DNA of 64,000 bases from contig JFHB01000074.1 of the NCBI GenBank assembly GCA_000729835.1, positions 1 to 64,000 on the forward strand, written 5' to 3'. Positions 34,551 to 45,260 of this stretch are shown here, one piece after another. Origin of the DNA: Atkinsonella hypoxylon (Eukaryota > Ascomycota > Sordariomycetes > Hypocreales > Clavicipitaceae). The notes under the pieces were generated by a model, which searched no databases, was not told where the DNA came from, and was given only the letters and a program-made list of their open reading frames with translations. Within the stretch, counting starts at the first letter, position 1. Each line of letters opens with the position of its first letter. The position numbers and the translations under genes were made by a program.

Positions 34551-36242
34551 TCACTCAAACCGCTTTCTGCTCTTCAAGTAATCCCTAATCTGTTCGTACT
34601 TGTTTGCAAAGAACATGCCCGACTTATCGCTTCTCCAGACCAAAACACCAATCTCTTCTGCAAACCGAGCGGTATCCACAAATTCCTTGTGGTCTTCAAA
34701 GTCGCGGAAAAGGAAGCCCCCGGTGGTTTTCATACGCTCGTTTTCCAGTTGCCAGAGTCGAATTTGGTCAACTACTGTCGGTGGCAACACGGGCTTATTT
34801 GTGACGGCAGCAGTACGGTGCATATGCTCGTGAGCGTGGGCCGCCAGATACGAGATGATCTGATCGGCTGTGATGCCAAAGTTGATGGCTTGACGGATCG
34901 AATTCCGGGTTACACGGCCGGCTACCATGTCTGGGAAGCGCATGTTGAGTTTACAGAAGAGAGCGAGAACGGCAATTTGCAGCGTAGACTGAGTATATGC
35001 ATATATGCGGTAGTTAGTTTCCACGATGACACTTCCCTTGGTGTCCCCTGATGAGCCAAGAGGTCCGCCGCCGGTGGTAGAGGCTCCTGTTGAGGAAGAA
35101 GGCCCCAAGGCTGCGGCTGTGGCAGCGGCTACACCTTCGCTGATGGACCGAAGACTACTTCCTCCGCTGGTAAGGGTAGTCGCGAGCCGTGTAGGGAAGA
35201 ACATCGAGCGCTTGTGTTGCGGGATGTAGATAAGCCCAAAATCTAAAAGAGATGGCAGCATATTCTTGCGTTGTTCGGTAAGGGCGTTTATATCATAGGC
35301 GCGGCCCAGTTCCAGACTAGCTAACACAAAGAGAAATGATAACATGTCGACAGTTTCGAGACCTGCAGCCTTATTTGTCTCGCTGGCTTCAAGCCAAAGA
35401 AGAAGCAGTGTCCAGACTTGCGCATTTGGCTCTTGCAGCAAGAAAGTGAATCCGGCTTGTGTGATGCCGATGCTCCCGTTCGATCGCCTATCAACCAGTC
35501 GCCCCGCTATGAGCAGCTCCTTAACGCTCTTATTTGGTCCAGCGACATCTCCTGTGCTCTTGTAACCGACACTTGAAACGACAAAGTGAAGAATATCCTC
35601 CCATTTCTTCCGTGCATATCGATCCAGAAACGGTGTGTCGATTTCGGGAGGGACGATGAGTGTGGACGGAACACCGAATGAATTATGTTCACCTCCACCA
35701 GTGAGTGCCAAGCGCAACGAGTTTTTGAAGTTGGAGGTGAGCTGCAATTCCTGAGGCTTCTCTTTGGATGGCACCGATATTTGAATGATGTGCAAACCCT
35801 TGAGTGTTGCAATCGCATTGTCCCGCTGTCTGTCGGATTTGCGTTCTCATCTATTAGAAACTGGATTGGTGGTGGTATTCGATGCAAAGACTGTGTATGA
35901 AATATATCGCCCAAGTACCTTTTCGCATCTGGTTTAACCCACATGTCAAGATCACTGAGAAGCATCGGCTTAGGAATGTACAATATGCGCATGACTAAGG
36001 TCTTCGCTACAGACCAAGTCGAGAGATTACTAGTATCAGTCAAGTTGCTCAGTCGCATTGGCCATCCCGTTCCTCAAGCAGGGCATGCTCAAGACTACAA
36101 TAAACGCACCTAGATGCGGAAGCATACGCCGAAATATGGCAAACGCCGTTGAGGGCTGTTGATATAACTTCCTGAAGGTAGTACCAGGCAGCTTCTCAAG
36201 ATAGTCTGCGAGCTGCAGCGACGGCGCAGGGTTGACGGACAT
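34551..36242 (-). CDS. TFB2: TFIIH core subunit Tfb2 (p52)
   Basis: Tfb2/p52 is a core subunit of TFIIH that anchors and stimulates the XPB/Ssl2 ATPase in transcription initiation and nucleotide excision repair. Three exons (36242-36110, 36006-35919, 35829-34551) give 499 aa, the family's normal size. Recognised segments are LADYLEKLPGTTFRKLYQQP, the middle LPPEID-like VPPEIDTPFLDRYARKKWED, SNYRIYAYT-like ETNYRIYAYTQSTLQIAVLA, NMRFPDMVAGRVTRNSI and the C-terminal p52/p8-interaction region WQLENERMKTTGGFLFRDF ending YLKSRKRF. A Ser/Gly/Thr-rich loop (about 285-320) is a fungal insertion. Junctions PHL-AKTL and AKRQRD keep frame. Confidence 0.95.
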
Positions 36243-37343
36243 GGTGGCGGCGCGTCAGATCCGTCTCAGAGCTATGTGGTTATACCATGGTAAGTCAACT
36301 TTAGGTTTGTTCGCCGGTTGGGAACTGAATGTGCAGCAAAAGAGGTGCGATGTGTGTTGAGGGCTGCGCGCTCCGGACTTGGATGCGTCAGAACGGGTGA
36401 TAATCGGGCCGTGGTCGAAGTTTCACTGGCCTTGATCTTCAGCACTCCGCCCTCCATCTTGATCAACCTAGAACAGCTCGTCTTCATACAACCGAGATTC
36501 CCGGATTGCCAAATCCTGAAGACAGAATCACGAATGATCTTTGACACGCGGATGCATCTTCCGGAGCTTGGTGAGCTCATCTGCACTTCGACCAACTGCG
36601 ATCCTGTTATCACGAGCTGGCCTTAACGGAGGAGCTGCGATGATGTCATATCCCACCCTGCGGCGACCACACGACCGACCCCATATGCCTTGGCGTTAAA
36701 GGGTAGGTTTAGGCCATGGGGAAGCCACCTGCGCCGCCAGTGTCGTGCACGATGAATTGGGGAAGCTTCGCTGTCCTGTAAGGACAATGACCTTCATGAC
36801 TAGGCTAATGGCTGGATTCTTCTTAACACCAGCGCCAATCGGCGCTGCAAGGCTTCCTCCGCTCCCGTTATTGTCGTCATCTGAGCCTGACGTATTGCCA
36901 ATAGCAGCCGCCGTATGCCAACACATCGACTGCCAAGTGGATGGGTCTGAAGATTCCGTCAGCTCAACGTGTTGACGAGTGACGTGGACAATGTTTTTGT
37001 ATTTGCATATCTGTCGCTGTATCTCGATCGGTAATCTTAGGAACACACGTGTCTGACTAATTATTGTGAAGGACTGATTATAGGTACCTATATCTATGAA
37101 ATAATGTCGACCCGTTGCAGAGCCTTGAAAATACTGATTGTGATACTTTCCCGAGTTGAAGAAGAAGGAAATGGATTCAAAAAAGGAGAAAACGGATTCA
37201 AGTAATAAAAGGATAAAAACCGCTAAGAATGTGCTGCCAATAACTTGTCAAAGACTCAAACCACCACCGAAAGTCGGCTGTGGTGTCCACTGCTCAAGAC
37301 TCATAAAGGTAATTCATATTTGGCCTTCTCATATCATGACTCA
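36243..37343. other. Intergenic region upstream of TFB2; possible F-box-like scrap
   Basis: This holds the TFB2 promoter and the GTPase gene's 3' end. A minus-strand frame at about 37046-36696 begins with a non-ATG codon and reads FLRLPIEIQRQICKY, reminiscent of the first helix of fungal F-box-like proteins, then becomes unrecognisable. It is too short and lacks a start, so it is not called as a gene. Confidence 0.35.
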
Positions 37344-39788
37344 TTATAATGCTCTTACTTGAACCTCCTGGTTCACACGCTGCTCTGCGTCTTTCCTGCC
37401 GCCACTTTCGTTTGCGGAGTGTCCCATCAAAGGATGACTGGGGTCATAGCCAACGGCTTTGACGATTCCCAGCCCCTTTGTGCGACCTTCTCTAAAAAGA
37501 AGCCGGTCACCGGACGCCAAGTACTCAGGACGCTGCACAAACTGAAAGGCAACTGTGGCCCTGTCGCCTGTTCTTATCAGTTCGCGGTCGATGTCGATGA
37601 TCGCGCATGTTTGCGATATTGACCCGACATGGAGCATTGCCTGGTACTTCTTCTTGATTGTCGTGGCATGCGACAAAATTAACACTATAGTAACGTGTGA
37701 GCGAATGAGTTGAGAAACGCACCATCAAGCCGTAAACAGTGCAACCCAGTAAAGTGGTTTAAAGTCACTGAGGATACAGACGTGGCCTGTGCTGTGTTGC
37801 TCTAGATACCAGCGAACACAGATCAGGGCGGATACAAAATATAGTCAAGCACTCCGGGACCTTCCACTGAGAGGACGTACCTTCTGCGACGAATTCCTTG
37901 TACACCTTAGGATTTGGCTGGCCCTCTATCTTGGGGAGAACGACCATTCCTTTTCGCACGTCCTTCCTCTTGACCTTCTTTAAAGCAAATGAAGCAGATT
38001 GGCCTGCAACAGCGGCCGGTACACGTATTCTCTTTCGTTCAATGGATCTGATAGCTGTTGGAGTAAACTGTCCTAGGGAGTCTGGACCTATGAGAACATT
38101 GTCGCCTTCATGAATCACGCCGGATTTGACTATTCCCGAAACCACGGTGCCTGTAAATGGTACAGAGAATGTGTCGTTAACATGAAATTCAAATGGCGCA
38201 TCCGTATTGTACCTCCCATGGTGAGGGAGTATATTCAGAAAAGTCCGTACCAAGTCAAGGTTCTTTCCTGTGACATTGGACACCTGGAACACAGGACATA
38301 TTCGATGACTAACGAACTGCGTTGCAGTATTGATACACTCCTCGCGGTTCTTGATAAAGGTAGGAACCTTGCGAGCGCCTGGACTCCTCATGATCTTCGT
38401 GATTTGGGTGATTGTTTCTTCTAGAATATTTGGCGGGCAGATATCAATCTTGGTTACAACCACCATGACGGGGACATTAAGAGCCAAGGCAATTCCCAAG
38501 TGCTCTTTACTCATACCAACTAGTCCATTATTCGCTGCCACCATAAGCAGGCAATAGTTTGGGCTGCTCGAAAGTAAACCAAAGACTGTCGTCCGCAAAT
38601 ACTTTTCGTGACCAGCCAAGTCGCTGAAGGTAATGACCTTCGCACTTCGCTTGCCTATATCTTCCCAGGACAATTTTCCTGTTGCAAGAGAATTGTAAGC
38701 TGAGAAAAAAGATATAAAGAAAGATTCACAGCAATAGAACTTCATATACAACATAAAGAGCATTGTGCCCCATTCGGAAATTTGTACACAAGATAGAAAA
38801 ACATGAATGGTGGAGTGAAACACACTGGGCACAAAAGACAGATAGCGGAAAGAAAGCAAAAGGATGGAAAGAAAAGAGAGGAAAGTGAGAGCTGCAACTT
38901 ACGGCCTGGAGTGTCAGAAGTTACTACTTGATCAACGCTGTCAAAGCCCATAATCTCCATACCCACTGAACTTGTTCGTCCAGTCTCGATCTCATGCTTG
39001 TGGCGGAAAAGGTTGACTCGCGCCTTTCCTCTTCCATCGTCAAGGTCGCCCTTGACCAAAACTCCCAGCATAGAGCTCTTTCCAGCATCCACTGTGCAGA
39101 CAAGATCAGCGTTGTATAAAAAACTAGACGCCATGTCTGACATACCATTGCCAACCACAGCAATCCGAGTTTCGATGACATCTTCAGCATTTGTGGGAGT
39201 GCGCCGTATCAATATCTTGCCATTGCATCCGCTGGTCTTTTCGGGCTGATTCGCTGTACTTTCGGCCTCTAATTTGCCACCAACATTTTTCGTGAGGAGG
39301 AGCTCACAGTCAGCACGAGCAGACATAGCAGCATCGACAAGTCTTTTATAAGCCGAATTCCACTCGTCCAGGTCCAGAGACATCGAGTCGCCATTATATT
39401 CGAAGCCCAACTCGAAGACCGTCTCCCCCATGCCCTCCTCTATCCTGTCAGCGATTACATCACACAGTTTGCTGAAACTGTCTTCGTCGCTTCCGAGGAC
39501 AAGGTCTTTCAAGGGTATTCTTGGCGCGGCGTCAGATAGATGTAGGTTGTCAAAAAGTTCGTCCAATTCCTCGTGATGCTCCGCTTCGGTAGTGGCAGCG
39601 GCAGTTTGTCTTGTTGCTGGGAATCGAAGGTTCTGTTGCTGTTCTACATATTCGGCAAAGTCGCTCAAGGCCTACATGCCATTAGAGATGCGTTTATATC
39701 GATCCATGATCAATTCCAGGCGCAAAACACGTACCGACTCTCCTTTGCGCTTCTCGTGCGTCGAGGCTCGTATGTTCTTAGCCGACAT
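37344..39788 (-). CDS. GTPBP1: GTPBP1/2-type elongation-factor-like GTPase
   Basis: GTPBP1-type proteins are translational GTPases related to EF-Tu/eEF1A, linked to ribosome rescue and mRNA turnover. Five exons (39788-39735, 39671-39146, 39091-38903, 38678-37881, 37684-37344) give 635 aa. Motifs: G1 GNVDAGKSS, then GGLDDGRGK-like GDLDDGRGKARVNLFRHKHE, G3 DLAGHEKYLRTTVFG, G4 VVVTKIDICP, the beta-barrel domain 2 (PFTGTVVSGIVKSGVIHEGD), and domain 3 ending REGRTKGLGIVKAVGYDP. The intron between exons 2 and 3 falls inside the G1 loop (N/VDAGKS). The third intron is long (224 bp). Exon 1 codes for MSAKNIRASTHEKRKGES. Cytosolic location is inferred, as no targeting signal is seen. Confidence 0.92.
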
Positions 39789-40500
39789 GGCTCTGTGATT
39801 AGACCAAACGAAGGTACAAGTATCCTCGGTATCATTAGACTTCTAATTCGAGATGTTACGAGGAATCTAGGTTGAAAACGAGGAATCGATGCTGGGATTG
39901 TATCTGCACCCGAGCAATCGATGAACCACGCCAGCCTCGATGCGCCAGGTTCGGTAACTTGACTCATTAACAAGTTTATTGGCAAGGTGGTCCATGTTGG
40001 TGGAGTAAATGGGTGTCGCGGGGCAAAATGACTAACCACTGCTGAGATCGCCTAGCCGGGGATAGGGCGGCCAAAAGCGCGCGTCTTTTTAATAGATGAT
40101 TAAGGCAAGAAGCAGTCAAGCACAATAGTATTATATAGAGCTTTATTAAGATATCGTTATAAGAATTCTAAATTAGAATATTGCGATAAGGATCAAACTA
40201 CTGAAAGAGAACAGAACAATGCTATATTGAGATATATAAACCTATATGTAATATTTGTAATATTTGTAAAACTTATAACAAGGAATACTACTAGATTAAA
40301 TTTGCATAACGTTTGGTTTAAACAGTATAAAAAGATCTACTGTATATTGTAATTATGAAAATATAAATTAAAAAGGGAATTAAAATAGAAAATCTAGGAT
40401 AAATAGGTAGAATAAATAAGCTATAAACAATATTAATCGTGAAACGTTAAATCTAAGGTAAAGGCTTTACTAAACTTGTGAGGTCCCTATGCCACGCGCA
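39789..40500. other. GTPase promoter followed by strongly AT-rich decayed DNA
   Basis: From about 40080 to 40470 the sequence is dominated by A and T, rich in TATA, TAAT and ATAA, and has no open frame. It contrasts sharply with the neighbouring genes. This looks like a repeat copy destroyed by C-to-T mutation (RIP type). It is the left part of the gene graveyard that extends to about 44.3 kb. Confidence 0.55.
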
Positions 40501-40519
40501 ACCAGTCATTGTAGTGTCT

Positions 40520-41610
40520 TTACCTTGTAATACGCATTGAACTCAGTTGTTGCTTCATTGCATGCTTGGTCATCCATGTCCACCGTGTTTCTTGATCCTA
40601 TGGCAGACACAAATTTCTCAATGTTACTCTGGAAATTGCTAATATGCAACTTTCCATGCCAGTCTTGCTGAGCTACAAGGCTGACTGCATTCTCACGGCG
40701 GTCTTCTGCGTGTCCAGTCATGCATGCTGCACATTGCCAATGTAATAGTGATTGTAAGTCAATGGCCCTCATCGCTCATCCTCTGTGAGCTTTTCCAGTT
40801 TGATTAACGCAAGGTTCTCAGTAAATCGTCTCTACTTATCCCCCTACAGCAACTTCATAAATCAATCTTTCGATAGCCCGATAGATCCATTGCGACACAA
40901 TGTTGAGGACCTCCCGAATATGTGTCTCTGCGATATTAGGCCATCTACGTGACTGTTCGTGGAAGAGCTCAGCAAGAAATGCAGAGTTATTATTTCCGGG
41001 AAGCTCCTTCCCTCTGGTGCGGGACTATGCCTACGAATGACCAGATGCGGCGAGGCCATGAGGCAACATGGAGACCTACCTGCTTCACCCAGCGCATCCA
41101 CCCTGTTTTGCTTACCATAAGTTGAGCTGTTTCGTTAGCTAACTCGGCATCTGAACTACCAGGCTCAGGTGCTAAACCTTCAGGCTTACCTTACCGCCTG
41201 TTTCAATCTTCCGCGCTTGTCCGGACTGTCGCATATAAGCTGCGAACTTCGTATTCGTTTCCTAAATAGTAGCTCGCAGCCGTGAATCTGCGGAATCCAA
41301 AAACTCGGCGTCGATACTATGATAATTCCCTTCTATTGTTGCTTGTAACAACTCGTAGAATTTCCTGCTCAAGCTTGTGAGATATAACCGAATTTAGGCA
41401 ATTGTGGGTTTAGCTTGTCTAAGAGACCTAAGCGCCGCTTCTTTTATAGCTAAGCTTTTCTTAACCTCGTCCCTTACTTTAGGCAATTCCCTCTCTATAT
41501 AAGTGTTAAGAAGATCTTGCAGAAAACGCCTGAGGTTCGTCGCTCTAACTCGCTCTAAATCGAGATGTTAGCTGTTCCAAACGGGGCTGGAGAAGAACCG
41601 CAGCTCACGC
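40520..41610 (-). pseudogene. Decayed dynamin-like GTPase, stalk and GED part only
   Basis: Reading the minus strand across shifting frames gives successive dynamin-like stalk segments: RELRFFSSPVWNS, NLRRFLQDLLNTYIERELPK, FYELLQATIEGNYHSIDAEF, then KELPGNNNSAFLAELFHEQS and HIREVLNIVSQWIYRAIERL, and finally DDQACNEATTEFNAYYKV from the GTPase effector region. Order and spacing match the C-terminal half of fungal dynamin/Mx-type proteins. The GTPase domain is missing, and there are several frame changes and stops. Two stops fall where the family has Gln (I-stop-ETN for IQ-N, and A-stop-IRLYL), consistent with CAG/CAA to TAG/TAA change. No functional product is possible. Confidence 0.75.
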
Positions 41611-41683
41611 TTAGAACGTGCGTCTATACTTAACCTTTTCTTAAGCTCTAAAGGGCTAGCATTTTTAAGAAGAATACTCAGGA
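41611..41683. other. Junction between dynamin and PAQR fragments
   Basis: About 70 bp separate the upstream limit of the dynamin-like similarity from the PAQR-like similarity on the other strand. No duplication or terminal repeat is visible at the junction. Confidence 0.4.
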
Positions 41684-42004
41684 ATGAAATGGTATCTCAT
41701 CGAGCTTACTTTCTATGGCACTGGAGTCAGCATATACGCGGTATGTCTGCATGCTCACCGCGTGTTCCACGCCCTGAGAGACAAGATTTCTGACGAGCAT
41801 CTGCAGTTCCGAATTCCGGAGTGTTTGGCACCGGGTAAATTTGATATTTGGGGAAGCTCGCCCCAGATCTTTCATGTTGCTATTTTATGCAACATGAACC
41901 ATGTACACACATGTAACTGCTCTGCTGCAAGGTTTCACAACCTGTCATACACTCGACGTGTGTCAGCTTCAGGGGGTTCATCGAGCAAATTGAAGCTGTA
42001 TTGA
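41684..42004 (+). pseudogene. 3' fragment of a PAQR/hemolysin-III (Izh/adiponectin-receptor-like) gene
   Basis: The start WYLIELTFYGTGVSIYA joins, across an apparently intact intron (GTATGT at 41743, CTGCAG at about 41805), to FRIPECLAPGKFDIWG. This continues SSPQIFHVAILCN. These are the last membrane helices and the Zn-binding HxxxH-type region of PAQR receptors. The first His of the usual S/G-H-Q-I-F-H-V motif is Pro here, and the frame is lost soon afterwards, with a family-like CHTLD segment in another frame. The N-terminal five or so helices are absent. It is therefore a gene fragment, not a receptor. Confidence 0.65.
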
Positions 42005-42964
42005 AGGCCGGACTGCTCTGGCTCGGGATGAAGAAATACTCATTTCCAGTGTCAAGCAATTTAAGCATCCAGTTCATCCTCTGGCCATTCGCACTGGCGA
42101 GGTGACGCCACTGCCCACGTATAGTTTGGACCTAACTACCTCAAGTCTTTGACACTGCTGTGGACCAGGCTAGCTCGTGAATCGTATAATAAAACCATGT
42201 CCATTGCCGCGCCAGCTTCTTTTTGGTCTCTCAAGCTGCACCTCGAATCTGCACATGAACGCCATGGTACATCTCTAATGCCGAAACGGATCGCACCAAG
42301 TCCCACAAAGGAGATGCCGAAACATGGCATGACAGAGACTCGAATTCTGATATGACCCTTGATGATAGTTAGAGCTTGCTTCTATACCACAACAATTCCA
42401 TTTGTTTCATTAACTTACCAGGTGTGCCTCATATACCAAATGGGTTGCCTACATAAAGCCAGTCGCGCACTGGGAGGGCTTCAACTTTGCGTGCATCATC
42501 GACTGGGCCGTGGTCCTCCCAGCTTTTACTGTCAATGAGCACGCAAAGCAAAGCGACCGAGCTCACCGGAGACCGTATCTGTCCTTGTGATGGTACTTAC
42601 AATACCCTAGACGCCGACTCTGTAACTATTCTAGTCCCTTATAGACCCTCTAAATATATCAGCGAGCTGGGGTTGCAATGTAAACCAAATCTGTTATATT
42701 TTTTATTTTTTAAGACTTAATTTTCTGATTTAAATATCTTATAAAGTTAGTTACTAACTCTATACTTCATAAATAATTACCAGTAAATTATTTACTATAT
42801 TTTAAGCAAATCATTACAACCCTTAGTTAGTTATTATCTATTGCTTATTAAGACTTAATTTACTCATCTATAGTTTCTTTACCGATAAATATAGCACTTT
42901 AAGATAATAGCCTGCATAGAAACCTCTGCTCTCGACCTAATTTAGTGACTGCTTGCTCCCTATT
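42005..42964. other. Decayed intergenic DNA, AT-rich from 42700
   Basis: No recognisable gene. From about 42640 to 42900 the composition becomes strongly AT-rich with TAAGTTAGTTA-type words, again like RIP-degraded DNA. The short frames at 42136-42355 resemble no family. Confidence 0.45.
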
Positions 42965-43500
42965 CAATCCAGTGTCTCTCTTCAATTCGATGGTGCCTGG
43001 GGGTTTTGAAGAGAGGTCATATGTGACTCGGGAGACTCCGTCCACCTCGTTGAGGATCCTGCGAGCTATAGCCTTAAGCAAGTCGAAGGAGAACTCGTAG
43101 GGCTCGGCGCTTATGAAGTTGTTGGTTGTAACAGCACGGAGGATAACGATGTATCCATAAACACGGGTATCTCCCATAACACCAACGGCCTTGTTGGTAT
43201 CCAAACCAGCATATGCTTGGGGCATCTTGTTATAGATTCCGGCCTCATGGAGATGAAGATCTGGTCGGCCTTTCTCGCGATTTCAACTCTTTTAGGGGTA
43301 ATATGTCCAAGAACGCGAACTCCAATACAAGGTCCAGGGAAAGGATGCCGGTTCACGAGGTCCTCATGAATCTTCAGGCGCCTATCAAGAGCTTGCTTAA
43401 AGGTTCCAGTAGACGTAGGCCTTGGCCGTCCATCATGCGCTTGGGAAGACCATCGATGTTGTAGTGGGTCTTAATAGTGGCAGAAGGACCCTTAAAAGCT
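42965..43500 (-). pseudogene. Fragment of GMP synthase (glutamine-hydrolysing), C-terminal dimerisation domain
   Basis: The minus strand reads GPSATIKTHYNIDGLPKRMM and GLRLLEPLSKLL, then after a deletion IHEDLVNRHPFPGPCIGVRV and RVEIARKADQIFISM. After a frameshift near 43225 it continues AYAGLDTNKAVGVMGDTRVY, ending YDLSSKPPGTIEL. This is the C-terminal domain of GMP synthase, the last step of GMP formation. At least two frame disruptions, loss of about nine codons, and absence of the GATase and ATP-PPase domains show it is a broken partial copy. A functional copy must exist elsewhere, since the enzyme is needed for growth without guanine. Confidence 0.85.
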
Positions 43501-44410
43501 CAGTGACTCAATAACATCGGGGTACAATGTGGCCGGAAGAAACCAAGAAATCTTTCCGATAAGAAAACCACCAAATGTGGTGGGCTATGACCACCATTTC
43601 CCGAGGCGGACAAGCCGTCGGTTTTGAATACTCTACTAAAGGATTTTACACTGACGTTCAAATCGGGTAGCTGCATGAACGCGTGGTTGATCGTTGTACA
43701 AGGCACGTTGCTATGGTACACAGGCAAGGTATCTAGTGTGTCTAAATTCATCGAATAATGTAGCAACTGATTAAAGTCCAAAGTGCGACACAGAAGTATA
43801 GATAGATTTTGATGTGAGTACTATGGTATTCTGACATGGCCAAATATCTAGACGTACTTGATGCAACCACCCGGCCGATGTCGAACTCACGGCTTGAAGC
43901 TTGCAGTATGATCCAATAAACCTCAACGGTTCGACACGAGTTGTGAGCAAGAAAATGATTGACTTAACATATTATCGCAATATTCCCATGCATTCTGGAA
44001 AAGGTCATCGAAATAAATATCAAAATTGATCAGAGCTATAATAGTACAAGTGCTCAAACCTTGGAACTGAACATTCTATTCAGTCACTGCGCATGAGCTC
44101 TCGATGTTCGCCATAGCTTTTCTACTAATCTCTATCCCATCTCATGATTCATCGCAGGTACTTCTCGCCGGTGCCATAGAAGGTATAAGATCTTCGAGAT
44201 CTGTCATTTTGGACTACCCAAATGTCTGCGTTTGGTGGTGCACGATGAAGCGACTCATTTCCTCTTCAAGTGCAGACTCGTCGTAACGCTTCACAGTCAT
44301 AGCCCGTGGCCTCTATGTGATGACGAGATCCTATGGCCTTGAGGTCTCGCTTTGCTTACTGCGCGACAGAGTTCGTTGCAGCAAATATAAATCCTTACTC
44401 TCTGCCACCT
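43501..44410. other. Unassigned DNA between the GMP synthase fragment and LSM3
   Basis: A minus-strand frame at 43781-43500 (93 aa) and smaller frames show no family resemblance. The right part is probably the LSM3 3' region. No repeat ends are visible. Confidence 0.4.
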
Positions 44411-44797
44411 TCAGAAAGCTACCTGCGGTGATATCAACACGACGCTGTCGCCTGTGCATCTAAGGTCAGCATCTTGACGGGTTGAAGATCTAGTTGCCCA
44501 TCTTACCTCTGACGAACAGCATCTCCGACTTGCGACTGACGGTTTCAACGTCGTCGTCTGCGGCATAGATGGTCTCCTCGACCTCGCCGAGGACAAGGTT
44601 ACAGTGGCTATCGTAAGCCTGAGCAGCAGTCAGTCAACATGTTCGTTTGAATCTTTTACAAAAGTGAAGCTCACATGGAGCTTGCCTTTGAGCTCTCGAT
44701 CACCTCTGAGCTTCACAAAGACAACCTCGTTCAACAGCAACCGGACAAGGTCGAGGGGCTCCGAGACATGGCCGGTATCGTCACCGGCATCGGCCAT
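44411..44797 (-). CDS. LSM3: U6 snRNA-associated Sm-like protein LSm3
   Basis: LSm3 is part of the nuclear LSm2-8 ring on U6 snRNA and the cytoplasmic LSm1-7 ring in mRNA decapping. Three exons (44797-44675, 44618-44507, 44451-44411) give 91 aa, close to the 89 aa of yeast. The protein reads MADAGDDTGHVSEPLDLVRL, Sm1 motif LNEVVFVKLRGDRELKGKLH / AYDSHCNLVL, and Sm2 motif EMLFVRGDSVVLISP. The last exon is only 41 nt; its acceptor is GCACAG at 44452, which restores RGDSVV, rather than the earlier CTTAG. The gene is divergent from the mitochondrial protein gene, 463 bp away. Confidence 0.95.
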
Positions 44798-45260
44798 CTT
44801 GGAGGAGACTCAAACCACCAGTCTTGAATGAGGCCTTCCGAACTGAACAAATGCAACGAGGTTCGTGGTGGTGAGACTAAGGTTGGCAGGCATGCGATCG
44901 ATGTACTCAACGTTAACTGGTCACTCACTCATGCACTCAAGTCGAGCATAATTCTGCATTTAGTGGAGCTGGGGTCCTTGTGAGGATATGCACGTGTCGA
45001 GGCGGGAATGCCACACATGCATATAGGCAGATTATCTGATAGTGATGGCCTGTCCACTCGAACCGCCCCATACTAGCTCTCCATCTCGTGCCGCTTGTGC
45101 TCCGTAGATCTGACAGAATGAAATACCCCAGGTATTTGCCCCGTCGTGTCTCCATTTCGCCCGCTTGCCCTCGCGCACCCACCACCACAGCTACGTTTTC
45201 TCTTCTCGACAAAAGACGTTTTGAAAGCAACGCGTTACCAATGGTGCACCCAATGTTGAC
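44798..45260. promoter_or_regulatory. Divergent promoter region of LSM3 and the mitochondrial protein gene
   Basis: The 463-bp interval must contain both promoters. No specific element is identifiable by eye. Open frames here are short and overlap on both strands. Confidence 0.45.

Noticed and set aside
36696..37046. F-box-like start FLRLPIEIQRQICKY
   Set aside because: Only about 15 residues resemble an F-box helix, there is no ATG, and the rest is unrecognisable. It is too little to call a gene.
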